DNA of 64,000 nucleotides from SIRX01 sp965213905 (GCA_965213905.1 OZ243922.1:1860001-1924000); one strand, 5' to 3'; counted from the first letter of the stretch, positions 8,153-16,991 are shown. Notes: a model not told the origin generated them from the sequence alone. A program made the numbers and translations.

Positions 8153-8389
8153 CTACTCTTCTACCTTGCGCGCCCCGGGTGAGGGTTCGAAATCGTAGCC
8201 CGCCTCTTTTACCGCCTGACCAAGGCTTTCTTGCTCGGCTTCTCCACCATCGTAGGAGATGGCAACGAGCCCCTTTTCCGGGTCGGCGTTCGCCTCGCCC
8301 ACGAAATCCAGCCTTTTCAGGGCCCTCTCCAGACGCCCGGCTTCTTCTACGTCCGACAGTTCGGCCACCTTCAGGGTTATGTCCGGCAT
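8153..8389 (-). CDS. HMA-like ferredoxin-fold small protein lacking the CxxC metal site
   Basis: The 78-residue protein begins MPDITLKVAELSDVEEAGRL and has the beta-alpha-beta-beta-alpha-beta pattern and length of copper-chaperone-like HMA domains, including a terminal KEAGYDF that matches the usual K-x-x-G-Y segment. No Cys is present, so classical Cu(I) binding is excluded. The gene starts ten bases after the protease gene and forms a two-gene operon with it. Confidence 0.6.
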   Translation of the reverse strand: MPDITLKVAELSDVEEAGRLERALKRLDFVGEANADPEKGLVAISYDGGEAEQESLGQAVKEAGYDFEPSPGARKVEE

Positions 8390-8399
8390 GTTTTCCCCT

Positions 8400-9377
8400 T
8401 TACTCGTCGGGTTGTTCCCGGGGTTTTACGGAAAGAGACAGCTTCCGGTTGCCCCGCAGCACCTCTATTGTAGTTCTGCGCCCGATAGCCGACTCGTCCA
8501 GCAGGTTTAGCAGGCTGTCCGTAGACCTGACGTCCTGATCCCCGAGACCCAGGATCACGTCTCCCTCGCGCACCCCGGCTACCTCCGCCGGGCTGTTGGG
8601 CGCAACGGACTCCACGCCCGCACCACCCTCGAAGCCCCCACGCGCCGGGCGGGTCACGACCCCCACGCCCAAGTAGGCGCGCCGGACCCGGCCCTCCGTT
8701 ACCAGGGAGAAAACCACGCGCCGGAACGCCGCCGAGACCGGGACCGCAAAGCCTATACCCTGGGCGCCCCCGATGATAGCCGTGTTGATACCGACGACCC
8801 TGCCGGCCGAATCCGCCAACGGCCCGCCGGAGTTGCCGGGGTTGATCGCCGCGTCCGTCTGGATGACGTTCTCGATGGGCCGTCCGCCCTCGCCCCTTAT
8901 GGAACGTCCCAGGGCGCTCACGACCCCCGCCGTAACGCTCCGCTGAAACCCCAAGGGGTTACCGATAGCCACCACGAGTTGCCCGACGACCAGGTTCTCC
9001 GCCTCGCCCAACGCGGCCACCGTAACCTCGTCCTCCGGCACGAAGCGCACCACCGCGAGATCGCTCGGCGGGTCTTCGCCCAAGACCTCCGCCGGAACAA
9101 AGGAACCGTCCGCGAGCGTTACCTGAACGCCGCCCCCGTCCCCGACGCTGGCAACCTGCCGGATACCACGCACTACGTGGCTGTTGGTTATCGCAGTGGC
9201 CCCTCCGTCGCCCGAGCCGAGTACGACGCCGCTCCCACCGCCCCGCCCGTTTGGCGTCCCGACCGAGACCACGGCGGGCTCCAAGCCCTCTGTTACCTCC
9301 CGGACGGCCCGCGAGTAAGCGTCCAGCGCACCCCTTTCTAGCCGGGAGCTGGCGGAAAGGTTCTCGAAAATCTCCAC
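8400..9377 (-). CDS. HtrA/DegP-type serine protease with PDZ domain, no signal peptide
   Basis: The S1C protease core has the full triad: His67 (NSHVV), Asp106 (SDLAVV) and Ser183 (GNSGGPL). Residues 230-320 form one PDZ domain. HtrA proteins usually have a signal peptide or membrane anchor; this one starts with a polar helix and has no hydrophobic segment before residue 30, so it appears cytoplasmic. The start is GTG at 9377, with no good ribosome site; a TAAAAACT-like box about five bases upstream suggests a leaderless message. Confidence 0.87.
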   Translation of the reverse strand: MEIFENLSASSRLERGALDAYSRAVREVTEGLEPAVVSVGTPNGRGGGSGVVLGSGDGGATAITNSHVVRGIRQVASVGDGGGVQVTLADGSFVPAEVLGEDPPSDLAVVRFVPEDEVTVAALGEAENLVVGQLVVAIGNPLGFQRSVTAGVVSALGRSIRGEGGRPIENVIQTDAAINPGNSGGPLADSAGRVVGINTAIIGGAQGIGFAVPVSAAFRRVVFSLVTEGRVRRAYLGVGVVTRPARGGFEGGAGVESVAPNSPAEVAGVREGDVILGLGDQDVRSTDSLLNLLDESAIGRRTTIEVLRGNRKLSLSVKPREQPDE

Positions 9378-9502
9378 GAGTAGTTTTTACCGCACCGCGA
9401 GAGAAACGACCCCGGACAAACGGCCGGGTTTTCGCCTCCGCTACCCTTCAACGCGCCCCCGATGGGCGGCCCTACGCGAACCCACGCAAAACGAGAACCC
9501 AC

Positions 9503-9539
9503 GCAAAAAGCCCTTCCGCGAGCTACTCGCGGAAGGGCT
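9503..9539 (-). terminator. strong Rho-independent terminator after the NlpC/P60 gene
   Basis: AGCCCTTCCGCGAG (9509-9522) and CTCGCGGAAGGGCT (9526-9539) form a perfect 14-bp stem with a CTA loop. On the minus strand it is followed by a T run. It ends the 9565-10002 gene. Confidence 0.93.
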
Positions 9540-9564
9540 CTCTGTGAAACTACCAGGCTTCGGG

Positions 9565-10002
9565 CTAGTAAACGTCCACCGCGCCCGCATAACCGGGGAT
9601 GCTGGAGATCGGGGTCTCCACGACGGCCCCGTAGTAGTCCGACGCGTGGATTATCGTCCCCTCACCAGTGGCTATGCCCACGTGGCTCAGCCCGTACCCG
9701 TTCTCGTTAAAGAACACGAGGTCGCCGGCGGCGCCATCCGAAGGTGCCCCCGAGCCGTACTGGGCGACGGGATCATCGTACAGAGAAACTCCGAACGCAC
9801 TGAAAACAGCCGCCGTAAACTCGGAACAATCGTAGCCGTAGCCGTAGCCGCTGTAGTCGTAGGCGCTCCCTATATAGCCCCGGGCCTCGGCGACGACCGA
9901 CGCGTCAGCCTCCGCCGGGCGCGCCTGAAAAGCCACGAGCGCGGCCATGAGTGCCACCAAAACGGCGGCCATTACCAAATTCGATCTCAACCTTGTTGAC
10001 AC
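9565..10002 (-). CDS. secreted NlpC/P60-family cell-wall peptidase
   Basis: The 145-residue protein has a signal peptide or anchor (basic start, then VMAAVLVALMAALVAF, cleavage near PAEA) and a C-terminal NlpC/P60 domain with catalytic Cys in YDCSEF and His in LSHVGIATG; the HASDYYG segment supplies the third site. Such enzymes cleave D-Glu-meso-DAP bonds in wall peptides. I chose GTG at 10002 because AAAGGAG lies about ten bases upstream; the longer ORF to 10110 overlaps the leader. It is paralogous to the C-terminal domain of the protein at 29571-31865. Confidence 0.85.
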   Translation of the reverse strand: MSTRLRSNLVMAAVLVALMAALVAFQARPAEADASVVAEARGYIGSAYDYSGYGYGYDCSEFTAAVFSAFGVSLYDDPVAQYGSGAPSDGAAGDLVFFNENGYGLSHVGIATGEGTIIHASDYYGAVVETPISSIPGYAGAVDVY

Positions 10003-10329
10003 GGTCTTAGATCTCCTTTTCTTCTTGCTTGCATGACAATAGGAATCTAAAAATAAGATTCCCCCTCCAGTTGCGCCGAAGAGAGTAACCATCCAGAAAC
10101 AGTTTCGCAACGTCTTCGTAATACCAAAAACACCACCTGGAAGGATGTTCGTGCCCTAAAATTACCTCAGTAATGGGAAATTAGCCGGGTTACACTTATT
10201 TATCTGAAAGCTCGTACTTTTAACAAAGTTTAACTTGCGAAAAACTTTTGTAGCAAGCGAGGGGACAATTTCCCGCTGGGGGCGGTACCGGGGCGTGTAT
10301 TTGGGGAGTAAGTTTGATCCGCCGGTATA
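10003..10329. other. divergent intergenic region: leader of the NlpC/P60 gene and murT promoter
   Basis: This AT-richer stretch lies between divergent genes. On the minus strand it holds a GGAATCT/AGATTCC hairpin (near 10045-10065) just before the NlpC ribosome site, and a GCGAAA...CTGTT...TGGA segment (10085-10110) that resembles the leader of the other NlpC/P60 gene. On the plus strand a TATAAT box (10326-10331) overlaps the annotated murT start. No gene is seen. Confidence 0.5.
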
Positions 10330-11757
10330 ATGCGGTTTGTGAAAATGGTTTTAGAAAACGTACGCCTCTCGGCGGGCATTCTATTGGCGCGGGCGGCGCG
10401 GCTGGCGAGCCGGGTACTCGGAAAGGGGGGTGGGTCCACCGTGCCGGGGGTCGTGGCGCGCCGGGTCTCACCGGATATTCTTGGGAGGATTTCCCGGCGG
10501 CTTCCTTTAGGTTCCGTCGCGATCACGGGCACCAACGGCAAAACTACCACCACCCGTATGGTGGACGGTATATTGCGGGCCGCCGGCGTGACGGTCGTGA
10601 ACAACTCTACGGGCGCCAACCTCGTTACCGGCGTTACCGCGGCCCTGGTGTCGGATGCACGCCTCTCCGGGAAGCCCCGCTCTGACATGGGACTTTTCGA
10701 GGTAGATGAGGCGAACGTGCCGGGTGTGGCTTCTGGGGCGGAGTTGAAACTACTCGCGGTACTCAATTTGTTTCGGGATCAACTCGACCGCTACGGCGAG
10801 CTCGCGTATACGGGTAAGGTAATATCTTCCGCGTTCGGGGACCTGCCGCGAGACGGCTCCGTGTTGCTGAACGCCGACGATCCCCTCGTTGCGAGCCTCG
10901 GCCGCTTTACGGCGAACCCCGTTTACTACGGCATGGACGAACCCGCCCTCGACACCGGAAAGCTGCAACACCTCGCGGATTCCAAAGACTGCCCGATCTG
11001 CGGCACGGCCCTGGACTACGAGGCCGTATACATGGGCCACATAGGAATCTACGATTGCCCGAACTGCTCCTTCAGCCGCCCGGAGCCAGAGTACCGGGCA
11101 CGCCAGGTGCGCCTGAACGGGGCGCGGGGATCCAGCTTCACACTCGAAACACCTAAAGCTAAACTAGAACTAGAGATTAGGTTGCCAGGGGCGTACAACT
11201 TGTACAACGCTTTGGCGGCGGCGGCGGTCGCGGGTGAGGCGGGCGTAGGGCTGGAGGACGTGGCGCGCGGGCTCGCGGAGTTCGGCGGCGCCTTCGGGAG
11301 GGTTGAGCGGATAGCGGCGGGAGACCGAGAGGTTTTTCTGCTCCTGATCAAGAACCCCGTGGGCTTTAACGAGATTTTGCGGACCTTCGTTACCGGCGGC
11401 GAGGCCAGGAACGTGCTTATAGCCATAAACGACAACCACGCCGACGGCCGGGACGTCTCCTGGTTGTGGGACGTAGATTGCGAGATGCTGGCCGACGCTT
11501 TTCACGAGGGGCGCACCGGGGGCGTCGAGCCGTTCGCGGTCAGCGGACTGCGGGCGGAGGACATGGCCGTGCGCCTGAAATACGCCGAGCTGCCCGTGGG
11601 GGCGGTGATCCCCGACCGGGAGAAAGCTATAAAAACGGCCCTTGGGGCCACACCGCCCGGTGAGACGCTCTACGTGCTGCCGACCTACACGGCGATGTTG
11701 GAGATCCGCAAAACCCTGAGCGACCTGGGATACACGCACCCGTTCTGGGAGGACTGA
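10330..11757 (+). CDS. murT: MurT, lipid II isoglutaminyl synthase Mur-ligase subunit
   Basis: MurT and GatD together amidate the D-Glu of lipid II stem peptide using glutamine. The 475-residue Mur-ligase-type protein has the ATP loop GTNGKTTTTRM (about residue 74) and the MurT-specific four-Cys zinc ribbon CPICG ... YDCPNC (about residues 220-250). The C-terminal MurT domain follows. gatD is the next gene. The listed ATG lies inside the TATAAT promoter box, so the true start is probably GTG at 10339 or ATG at 10345, giving a leaderless mRNA. Confidence 0.9.
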   Translation: MRFVKMVLENVRLSAGILLARAARLASRVLGKGGGSTVPGVVARRVSPDILGRISRRLPLGSVAITGTNGKTTTTRMVDGILRAAGVTVVNNSTGANLVTGVTAALVSDARLSGKPRSDMGLFEVDEANVPGVASGAELKLLAVLNLFRDQLDRYGELAYTGKVISSAFGDLPRDGSVLLNADDPLVASLGRFTANPVYYGMDEPALDTGKLQHLADSKDCPICGTALDYEAVYMGHIGIYDCPNCSFSRPEPEYRARQVRLNGARGSSFTLETPKAKLELEIRLPGAYNLYNALAAAAVAGEAGVGLEDVARGLAEFGGAFGRVERIAAGDREVFLLLIKNPVGFNEILRTFVTGGEARNVLIAINDNHADGRDVSWLWDVDCEMLADAFHEGRTGGVEPFAVSGLRAEDMAVRLKYAELPVGAVIPDREKAIKTALGATPPGETLYVLPTYTAMLEIRKTLSDLGYTHPFWED

Positions 11758-11763
11758 GGATAA

Positions 11764-11931
11764 AGGTGTCAGGCTTCAAGCTGCAGGTTGCAGGTTTTTT
11801 ACGGGTTTTGGTTTTCGAGGCGGGGTATCCTCGGTGCAGTTTGTGTGGGCGGTGGTTCATCAGATGGGATCAGGCGTTACACTTTTGGTAGGCTGTTCTC
11901 AGGTTTGCCTGACTGCTAACGCCTGACACCT
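11764..11931. repeat. nested inverted repeats in the murT-gatD spacer
   Basis: AGGTGTCAGGC (11764-11774) is perfectly inverted as GCCTGACACCT (11921-11931). A second pair, TCAGGCGTTA (11870-11879) and TAACGCCTGA (11917-11926), is nested inside. The left arm continues into a CAGGCTTCAAGCTGCAGGTT-type repeat related to the one at 58886-58915. The 199-bp spacer separates two genes that usually abut, so it may be a small inserted element. Confidence 0.65.
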
Positions 11932-11956
11932 GAAACCGCCGACCGAAAAGAGGCCC

Positions 11957-12703
11957 TTGAAACTCACCATCCACCACCTGTACGCGGACATGATGAACCT
12001 CTACGGCGACCGGGGGAACGTGATCTCCTTGAAAAAACGTTGCGAGTGGCGGGGCATCGCGGTGGAAATCGTAGACGTGGGACTGGGCGAGCGCGTAAGC
12101 CCCACCGGTTGCGACATCTTTCTCTTTGGCGGCGGCCAGGACCGGGAGCAGGCGTTGCTCGCCGAAGACCTATCCGGGTCCAAGGGCGCGGACCTGCGTT
12201 CCATCGTGGAAAACGGCGGCGTGGTGCTCGGGGTTTGCGGCGGCTACCAGCTCATGGGCCACTACTACGAAACCCTGGAGGGCGAGAAACTACCCGGCGT
12301 CGGCGTCTTCGACCTCCACACGAAACCCGGGGCGCCGGATGAGGCGCGCCTGATCGGCAATGTGCTCGTCCGCGTGTCGCTGGAGGACGCTTCTACGAAA
12401 GAAGCTGTCGGCTTCGAGAACCACGGGGGCCGCACGTACCTCGGGGAGACAAAGCCCCTCGGAGAAATAGTCGTCGGCCACGGCAATAACGGCGAGGACG
12501 GTGGCGAAGGAGCCCGGCGCCTGAACGCCTACGGAACCTACCTGCACGGTTCCCTACTTCCCAAAAACCCCTGGCTCACCGACCAACTCATATCAGAAGC
12601 CGTCCGCGGGGCAGACGATACCTTCGAGCTAGAGCCCCTGGACGACGCCATCGAGAAGGCGGCCTTCGAGGCAATTTCAAACCGCGTAACGAGCCGGAGC
12701 TAG
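11957..12703 (+). CDS. gatD: GatD, glutaminase subunit of lipid II isoglutaminyl synthase
   Basis: GatD releases ammonia from glutamine for MurT. The 248-residue class I amidotransferase has its nucleophile in GVCGGYQ (about residue 94) and catalytic His in TYLHGSLL, typical of the CobB/CobQ-like branch; the start TIHHLYADMMNLYGDRGN is characteristic of GatD. It starts at TTG, without a close strong ribosome site. Its stop codon overlaps that of the convergent SDR gene at a shared CTAG. Confidence 0.92.
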   Translation: MKLTIHHLYADMMNLYGDRGNVISLKKRCEWRGIAVEIVDVGLGERVSPTGCDIFLFGGGQDREQALLAEDLSGSKGADLRSIVENGGVVLGVCGGYQLMGHYYETLEGEKLPGVGVFDLHTKPGAPDEARLIGNVLVRVSLEDASTKEAVGFENHGGRTYLGETKPLGEIVVGHGNNGEDGGEGARRLNAYGTYLHGSLLPKNPWLTDQLISEAVRGADDTFELEPLDDAIEKAAFEAISNRVTSRS

Positions 12704-13446
12704 AAGCTCTCTACCGCAGGGCGTAAGTCTAGTTCCAGCGTCCAGGCCGTCGGGTCTTGGTTGTGGAGCTGCCAGTAGGCTTCGGCGATGGCCTCGGGAG
12801 AGAGCATCGTGCGGTCGTCCCGGCCGGGGGACATTTCGCGGACCCGGGGCGTGTTGATCTGGCCGTCCACGATTACGTGCCCGACGTGTACGCCCTGCGG
12901 TCCGAACTCCCGGGCCATACTCTGTGCCAGCGCCCTAAGCCCGAACTTTCCCGTAGCCAGCGCCGCGAACTTTGCCGACCCGCGCATCGAAGCCGTCGCC
13001 CCCGTTAGCAACACGGTGCCGCGCCCGGCCTCCTGCATTGCCGGCAGTACCTGTTGTGCGGCGTAGAAAGCCCCGGCACAGTTGGCCTTGAAGCAGAAGT
13101 CGAACTGTTCCGGCGAGACCTCCAAAATGCCGCCCATCTGGAAGGCGCCGGCGTTATAGATCAGGACTTCGGGCGTTCCCAACTCGTCCCTCACCCGCTC
13201 GAAAGCCTGCTCTACCGAAACCGGATCCGTGGCGTCCGTCGAAACCGGCTGCGCCACGCCTCCCTCACCCTCGATCTCCTCTTTAATCCCGGATAAGCCG
13301 TCCTCGTTGCGGGCCATCAGGCCTACCGAGTATCCTTCGCGGGCAAAACGCCGGGCGATAGACGCCCCAAGTTCCGGACCTACACCTACAACCGCTGCTA
13401 CTTTGCCGTTCAATGCACCCTCCTCACTAAATTCACCGACTTCCAT
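12700..13446 (-). CDS. atypical short-chain dehydrogenase/reductase-like protein
   Basis: The 248-residue Rossmann protein has an altered cofactor motif (VVGVGPELGASIARR instead of TGxxxGxG) and NAG at the usual place (YNAGAF). The catalytic YxxxK is not visible: the expected region reads KFAALATGKFGL, with Phe or Ala where Tyr should be but the Lys kept. This is a known divergent SDR branch, but activity cannot be assumed. I placed the start at ATG 13446; the ORF runs much further upstream, where it is merely antisense to the ureohydrolase gene. Confidence 0.75.
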   Translation of the reverse strand: MEVGEFSEEGALNGKVAAVVGVGPELGASIARRFAREGYSVGLMARNEDGLSGIKEEIEGEGGVAQPVSTDATDPVSVEQAFERVRDELGTPEVLIYNAGAFQMGGILEVSPEQFDFCFKANCAGAFYAAQQVLPAMQEAGRGTVLLTGATASMRGSAKFAALATGKFGLRALAQSMAREFGPQGVHVGHVIVDGQINTPRVREMSPGRDDRTMLSPEAIAEAYWQLHNQDPTAWTLELDLRPAVESF

Positions 13447-13611
13447 AGCAGAGCGTACCGTATTTATGATCGGAGCTTGAGACGTGAACCTCCAAATGAT
13501 GGGCCGCGGAAGCCCCGCACGAGTCATACGCGTGGACAAACACGTTCGCGTTGCCGGCCCGAGATACTGGCCGTCCGTCCAATGCGGCCTGTAACGCTTC
13601 ACCTGTAGCAT

Positions 13612-13735
13612 AACTTCGTCGCTAGGGTTCCGCCGCCCGGCATTGCCGAGAGCGGGTCCGAGACCGAGAGCGGCGAGCGGGCCGGGAGAAAACCGGCGCG
13701 CCACACGGCGGGATAAAAGCCCGGGAGGCAGAGAC
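13612..13735 (+). promoter_or_regulatory. guanidine-I (ykkC) riboswitch
   Basis: The sequence carries the conserved ykkC blocks in order: CTAGGGTTCCG (13622-13632), GGGTCCGAGACCGAGAG (13654-13670), and ACACGGCGGGATAAAAGCCC (13703-13722) followed by GGGAG. These are the ligand-binding core elements of the guanidine-I class. It lies about 55 bases upstream of the ureohydrolase gene on the same strand. Its 3' arm overlaps a terminator stem, so guanidine binding should prevent termination and turn the downstream genes on. The call rests on recalled consensus; covariance scoring was not possible here. Confidence 0.92.
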
Positions 13736-13750
13736 AGCTTCCCGGGCTTT
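13716..13750 (+). terminator. riboswitch-controlled terminator (expression platform)
   Basis: AAAGCCCGGGAGGC pairs with GCTTCCCGGGCTTT over 14 bp (one G-T pair) with a 7-nt loop. The left arm is the 3' end of the guanidine aptamer, so ligand-bound aptamer and terminator are mutually exclusive. The U tract after the stem is weak (CTTTCGCGTTTC). Confidence 0.8.
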
Positions 13751-13791
13751 CGCGTTTCGGGAAGCGGAACAGCTACCGAAAGGAGCGGGTC

Positions 13792-14934
13792 TTGGGAGGC
13801 AATCACCATCACCGGAGAGTAGGACCACCGGACGAAGAGGCGCTCAAACGCCTGGCAGGCTACGAGGCCCGCGAGCGGGAGGCGTCCATTCCGACGGACC
13901 GTTGGGATGCGGAAGTGGAGCGGGCGTTGGAGATCGGGCTTCCAGGCGCCGACTCTATCGAAGACGAAACTATCTCCACCTTCGCCCGCACGGAGCTTCC
14001 GCACTTCGCCGGCATCAATACTTTTATGCGGTTCCCGTTCCTGGAAGACGTGCGGGGTGTCGCCGACTACGACGTGGCGGTGCTCGGCGCGCCGTTCGAC
14101 ATGGGGACGACCTACCGGGCGGGGACGCGGTTTGGGCCGCAGGCGATCCGTCGCATCTCTGGGTTGTACTCGACGTATAACTACGAGTTCGGGGTGGACC
14201 TGCGGGAGTCTTTGCGGGCCGTGGACTTGGGAGACGTGTTCGTCATCCCGGCGAACATCGAGAAGAGCTTCGACCAGATCGCAAACGCCGTCAGCCACGT
14301 CGCCGAAGTCGGGACTTTCCCGGTAATTCTTGGTGGGGATCACTCCATCGGATACCCGTGTGTCCGCGGCATCGCGCCTCATATAGAGGGAAACGTCGGC
14401 ATCATCCACCTCGACCGACACGTAGACATTCAGGAGAAAGACATGGACGAGCGGATGCACACCACGCCCTGGTTCCACGCCACAAACATCCCGAACGCCC
14501 CGCCCAAGAACCTGGTGCAATGCGGCATCGGCGGCTGGCAGGTGCCCCGCGCCGGCGTAACCGAGGCCCGCGAACGCCAGACGACCGTCATGACCATCGG
14601 GGACGTCGAAGCGATGGGTATAGAAAAAGCCGCAGAGATGGCCCTGGAGGTCGCCTGGGACGGGGCGGAGGCAGTATACCTCTCTTTCGACATAGATTCG
14701 GTGGACGCCGGGTTCGTGCCGGGGACGGGCTGGCCGGAGCCGGGTGGCTACCTGCCCCGCGAGGCGCTGAAGTTCTTGCACTTGGTCGCAAAAGAAGGGC
14801 TTTGCGGCATGGAGGTCGTGGAGGTCTCGCCTCCCTACGACGTGAGCGACCAGACGGCGCTGTTGGCGGCGCGGGCCGTCGCCGACGTGCTGGCGACGCT
14901 GGTGAGCGAGGGGCATTTGGGGGAGCGGAAGTAG
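13792..14934 (+). CDS. gdmH: ureohydrolase, probable guanidine hydrolase (GdmH-like)
   Basis: The 380-residue protein belongs to the arginase/agmatinase family. All bimetal ligands are present: His184 (GGDHS), Asp208/His210/Asp212 (DRHVD) and Asp300/Asp302 (SFDIDSVDAG). The first motif reads DRHVD rather than the usual DAHxD, and the following loop (MHTTPWFHAT) differs from agmatinases, suggesting another substrate. The guanidine riboswitch upstream points to guanidine, giving urea and ammonia, as in the nickel-dependent GdmH enzymes. An N-terminal HHH (residues 5-7) and a 70-residue extension precede the core. The TTG start has AGGAG seven bases upstream. Agmatinase is the main alternative. 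Confidence 0.85.
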   Translation: MGGNHHHRRVGPPDEEALKRLAGYEAREREASIPTDRWDAEVERALEIGLPGADSIEDETISTFARTELPHFAGINTFMRFPFLEDVRGVADYDVAVLGAPFDMGTTYRAGTRFGPQAIRRISGLYSTYNYEFGVDLRESLRAVDLGDVFVIPANIEKSFDQIANAVSHVAEVGTFPVILGGDHSIGYPCVRGIAPHIEGNVGIIHLDRHVDIQEKDMDERMHTTPWFHATNIPNAPPKNLVQCGIGGWQVPRAGVTEARERQTTVMTIGDVEAMGIEKAAEMALEVAWDGAEAVYLSFDIDSVDAGFVPGTGWPEPGGYLPREALKFLHLVAKEGLCGMEVVEVSPPYDVSDQTALLAARAVADVLATLVSEGHLGERK

Positions 14935-15050
14935 TTGCAACGGTATCTACTCGTGAGATGGTTGGCGCTGGTAGGGGCGGTTTTGGTTTCCCTGGTGGCA
15001 CACGGTATCTCGGGCGCGTTTTGAGAGCAATGCAAAAGGAGCTTCGGTAA

Positions 15051-16553
15051 ATGATCCTTATCGGCGTAGCGGTTTTTATCGTCCTGATGATGGCGATCGG
15101 TCTGTGGGTGGCGCGTAAGATTCAGGGCGACAGCGCAAACTACATCGTCGCCGGGCGCGGCCTGATCCTACCTCTAGCCGCCGCCACCCTTATGGCCCAG
15201 GCGGTAGATACGAACGCTACTCTAGGCAACACGGACCTGACGGCGGAGTTCGGGTTTTGGGCCGGGGCGTCGCTCCCGATAGGACTCGCGCTGTGCCTGT
15301 TCCTTACGGGCCTCTTTTTCGCCAAGCCGCTAAACCGGATGGGCTTGATGACGCTGCCGGACTTCTTCCGGCGGAAGTACGGCCAGTCCGTCGAGGTTCT
15401 GGCCTCGTTCATAATGATCCTGGCCTTCAGCATCCTGCTCGCGGGCAACCTGGTCGCGGGCGGATTTTTATTTGCAACTTTCATGGGGACGAGCTACGGG
15501 GTGGGGGTTGCCCTTATAGCCGCTATAGTGCTCGTGTACACCATCGCCGGCGGCCTCATAGCCGTCGCCTACACGGACTTCATTCAGGTGGGCGTCGCCC
15601 TACTCGGGTCTTTGGTCTTGCTCGGGTTTGTCCTGGTCAATTTCGGCATCACGATCCCGGAAGGAATGGGCCCGTTCGCCTTCGAGCAACTCACAAACCC
15701 GGAGATGGGCGCGTACATAAACTGGGCCACGATCCTGGCTCTAGGCCTCGGCGATATCGTCGCCATAGACTTCATGCAGCGCGTCTTCGCCGCCGACAGC
15801 CCGGAGACGGCCCAGCGGGCCTGCTTTGCTGGCAGCGTCGGGACGCTCGTCGTCGGTGTGCCGTTCGCGCTGGTGGCGCTTTCTTCGGGGGCCATTCTGG
15901 AGCAGGCGGGGGTCGCCGTTGGCAACGATCCCGTTCTCTACACCATGATCCAGGAGGTCGTGCCGCCGGTGCTCGGGCTGTTAGTGCTCTCCGGCATCGT
16001 TGCCGCCTCACTCTCCACGAGCGACGGCGCGGTGCTCGGCACCTCCTGTGTCTTTGCCCGCAACGTCTTCGGTATCCGGGAAGAACAAGGAGGGGCGGAG
16101 GCCGACAAGCTCTTGCTCACCGCCCGCATCATGGCGGTGCCCATTACGCTGCTCGGCATCTTCTTCGCCCTGCGCATCCCCGAGACCGGCATCCTGCTCA
16201 CGCTCGCCTTCGACGTTCTCTTCGCAGCCTTATTCATACCTTTCGTCCTCGGTGTCTACTGGCCCAAAGCGAATAAGCCGGCGGCTATCGCGGCCATTAT
16301 CATCGGAACCTCCACCCGGCTGGCGTTCTTCGTCCTCACGCCCACGACCTACGGCGTCGAGAACACCCTGGCCCACATACCCAACGAAAACTTCACCGCC
16401 GCCTTCGACGGCTTGCCGACCATGATCTGCCCGCTCCTCGCCCTGTTCACCTTCATCGTCCTGGCGCTCGCCACCCAAGACACCTACGAACCCGCGGTCA
16501 AGGACGTACGAGCCCTGATAGAGGATGGAGTGGTCGCAGAGCCCGCGAGGTGA
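15051..16553 (+). CDS. sodium:solute symporter (SSS family), candidate guanidine or urea importer
   Basis: The 500-residue protein is almost entirely hydrophobic with about 13 membrane helices and reads as an SSS/LeuT-fold transporter (for example VARKIQGDSANYIVAGRGL near the start, the family's substrate-site region). It has its own AAGGAG ribosome site and lies 116 bases after the ureohydrolase in the riboswitch-controlled unit. Substrate is inferred only from context: guanidinium is a cation and urea is a known SSS substrate in some members. Confidence 0.82.
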   Translation: MILIGVAVFIVLMMAIGLWVARKIQGDSANYIVAGRGLILPLAAATLMAQAVDTNATLGNTDLTAEFGFWAGASLPIGLALCLFLTGLFFAKPLNRMGLMTLPDFFRRKYGQSVEVLASFIMILAFSILLAGNLVAGGFLFATFMGTSYGVGVALIAAIVLVYTIAGGLIAVAYTDFIQVGVALLGSLVLLGFVLVNFGITIPEGMGPFAFEQLTNPEMGAYINWATILALGLGDIVAIDFMQRVFAADSPETAQRACFAGSVGTLVVGVPFALVALSSGAILEQAGVAVGNDPVLYTMIQEVVPPVLGLLVLSGIVAASLSTSDGAVLGTSCVFARNVFGIREEQGGAEADKLLLTARIMAVPITLLGIFFALRIPETGILLTLAFDVLFAALFIPFVLGVYWPKANKPAAIAAIIIGTSTRLAFFVLTPTTYGVENTLAHIPNENFTAAFDGLPTMICPLLALFTFIVLALATQDTYEPAVKDVRALIEDGVVAEPAR

Positions 16554-16677
16554 GCTTGTCCGGCTGTCCAAAGAGATAGGGCTTAGAAAGCTTCTCGTTT
16601 GGCCTTTGGGCCAGCGATTGTGCAATGCGTAGTCTCTAAGATGCGGTGCAGAACTACCGGAGGTACCGAGGAGGCAT

Positions 16678-16980
16678 ATGAAACTCTCGCCAAAAGAGCA
16701 AGAAAAGTTAATGATCTTCACCGCCGCCGAGCTTGCCCGGCGGCGTAAAGATCGAGGGTTGAAGCTAAACCACCCGGAGTCGGTAGCCCTCATCTCCGCT
16801 GAGCTGTTAGAGGGCGCCCGTGACGGCCGGGGCGTCGCCGACCTGATGAGTTTCGGGGCGACGATCCTTTCCCGCGAAGAGGTGATGGAGGGCGTCCCCG
16901 AGATGGTAGACGAGGTCGCCATCGAAGCCACCTTCCCCGACGGAACAAAACTCGTAACCGTTCACGACCCTATAGTCTAG
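16678..16980 (+). CDS. ureA: urease gamma subunit UreA
   Basis: The 100-residue protein begins MKLSPKEQEKLMIFTAAELA and is full length for bacterial UreA. GAGGAGG precedes the ATG. Urease (UreABC) hydrolyses urea to ammonia and carbamate. It is followed after 11 bases by cynS, not by ureB, an unusual order. Confidence 0.96.
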   Translation: MKLSPKEQEKLMIFTAAELARRRKDRGLKLNHPESVALISAELLEGARDGRGVADLMSFGATILSREEVMEGVPEMVDEVAIEATFPDGTKLVTVHDPIV

Positions 16981-16991
16981 GAAGGAACGAC

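Noticed and set aside
10003..10120. ydaO c-di-AMP riboswitch before the NlpC/P60 gene
   Set aside because: Such riboswitches are frequent before wall hydrolases, but the conserved core blocks I know for that class are absent.
13447..14940. A 746-codon minus-strand ORF (12700-14940) as one giant SDR fusion
   Set aside because: Only the last 248 codons encode the SDR. The rest is antisense to the riboswitch and the ureohydrolase gene and has shadow-like composition.
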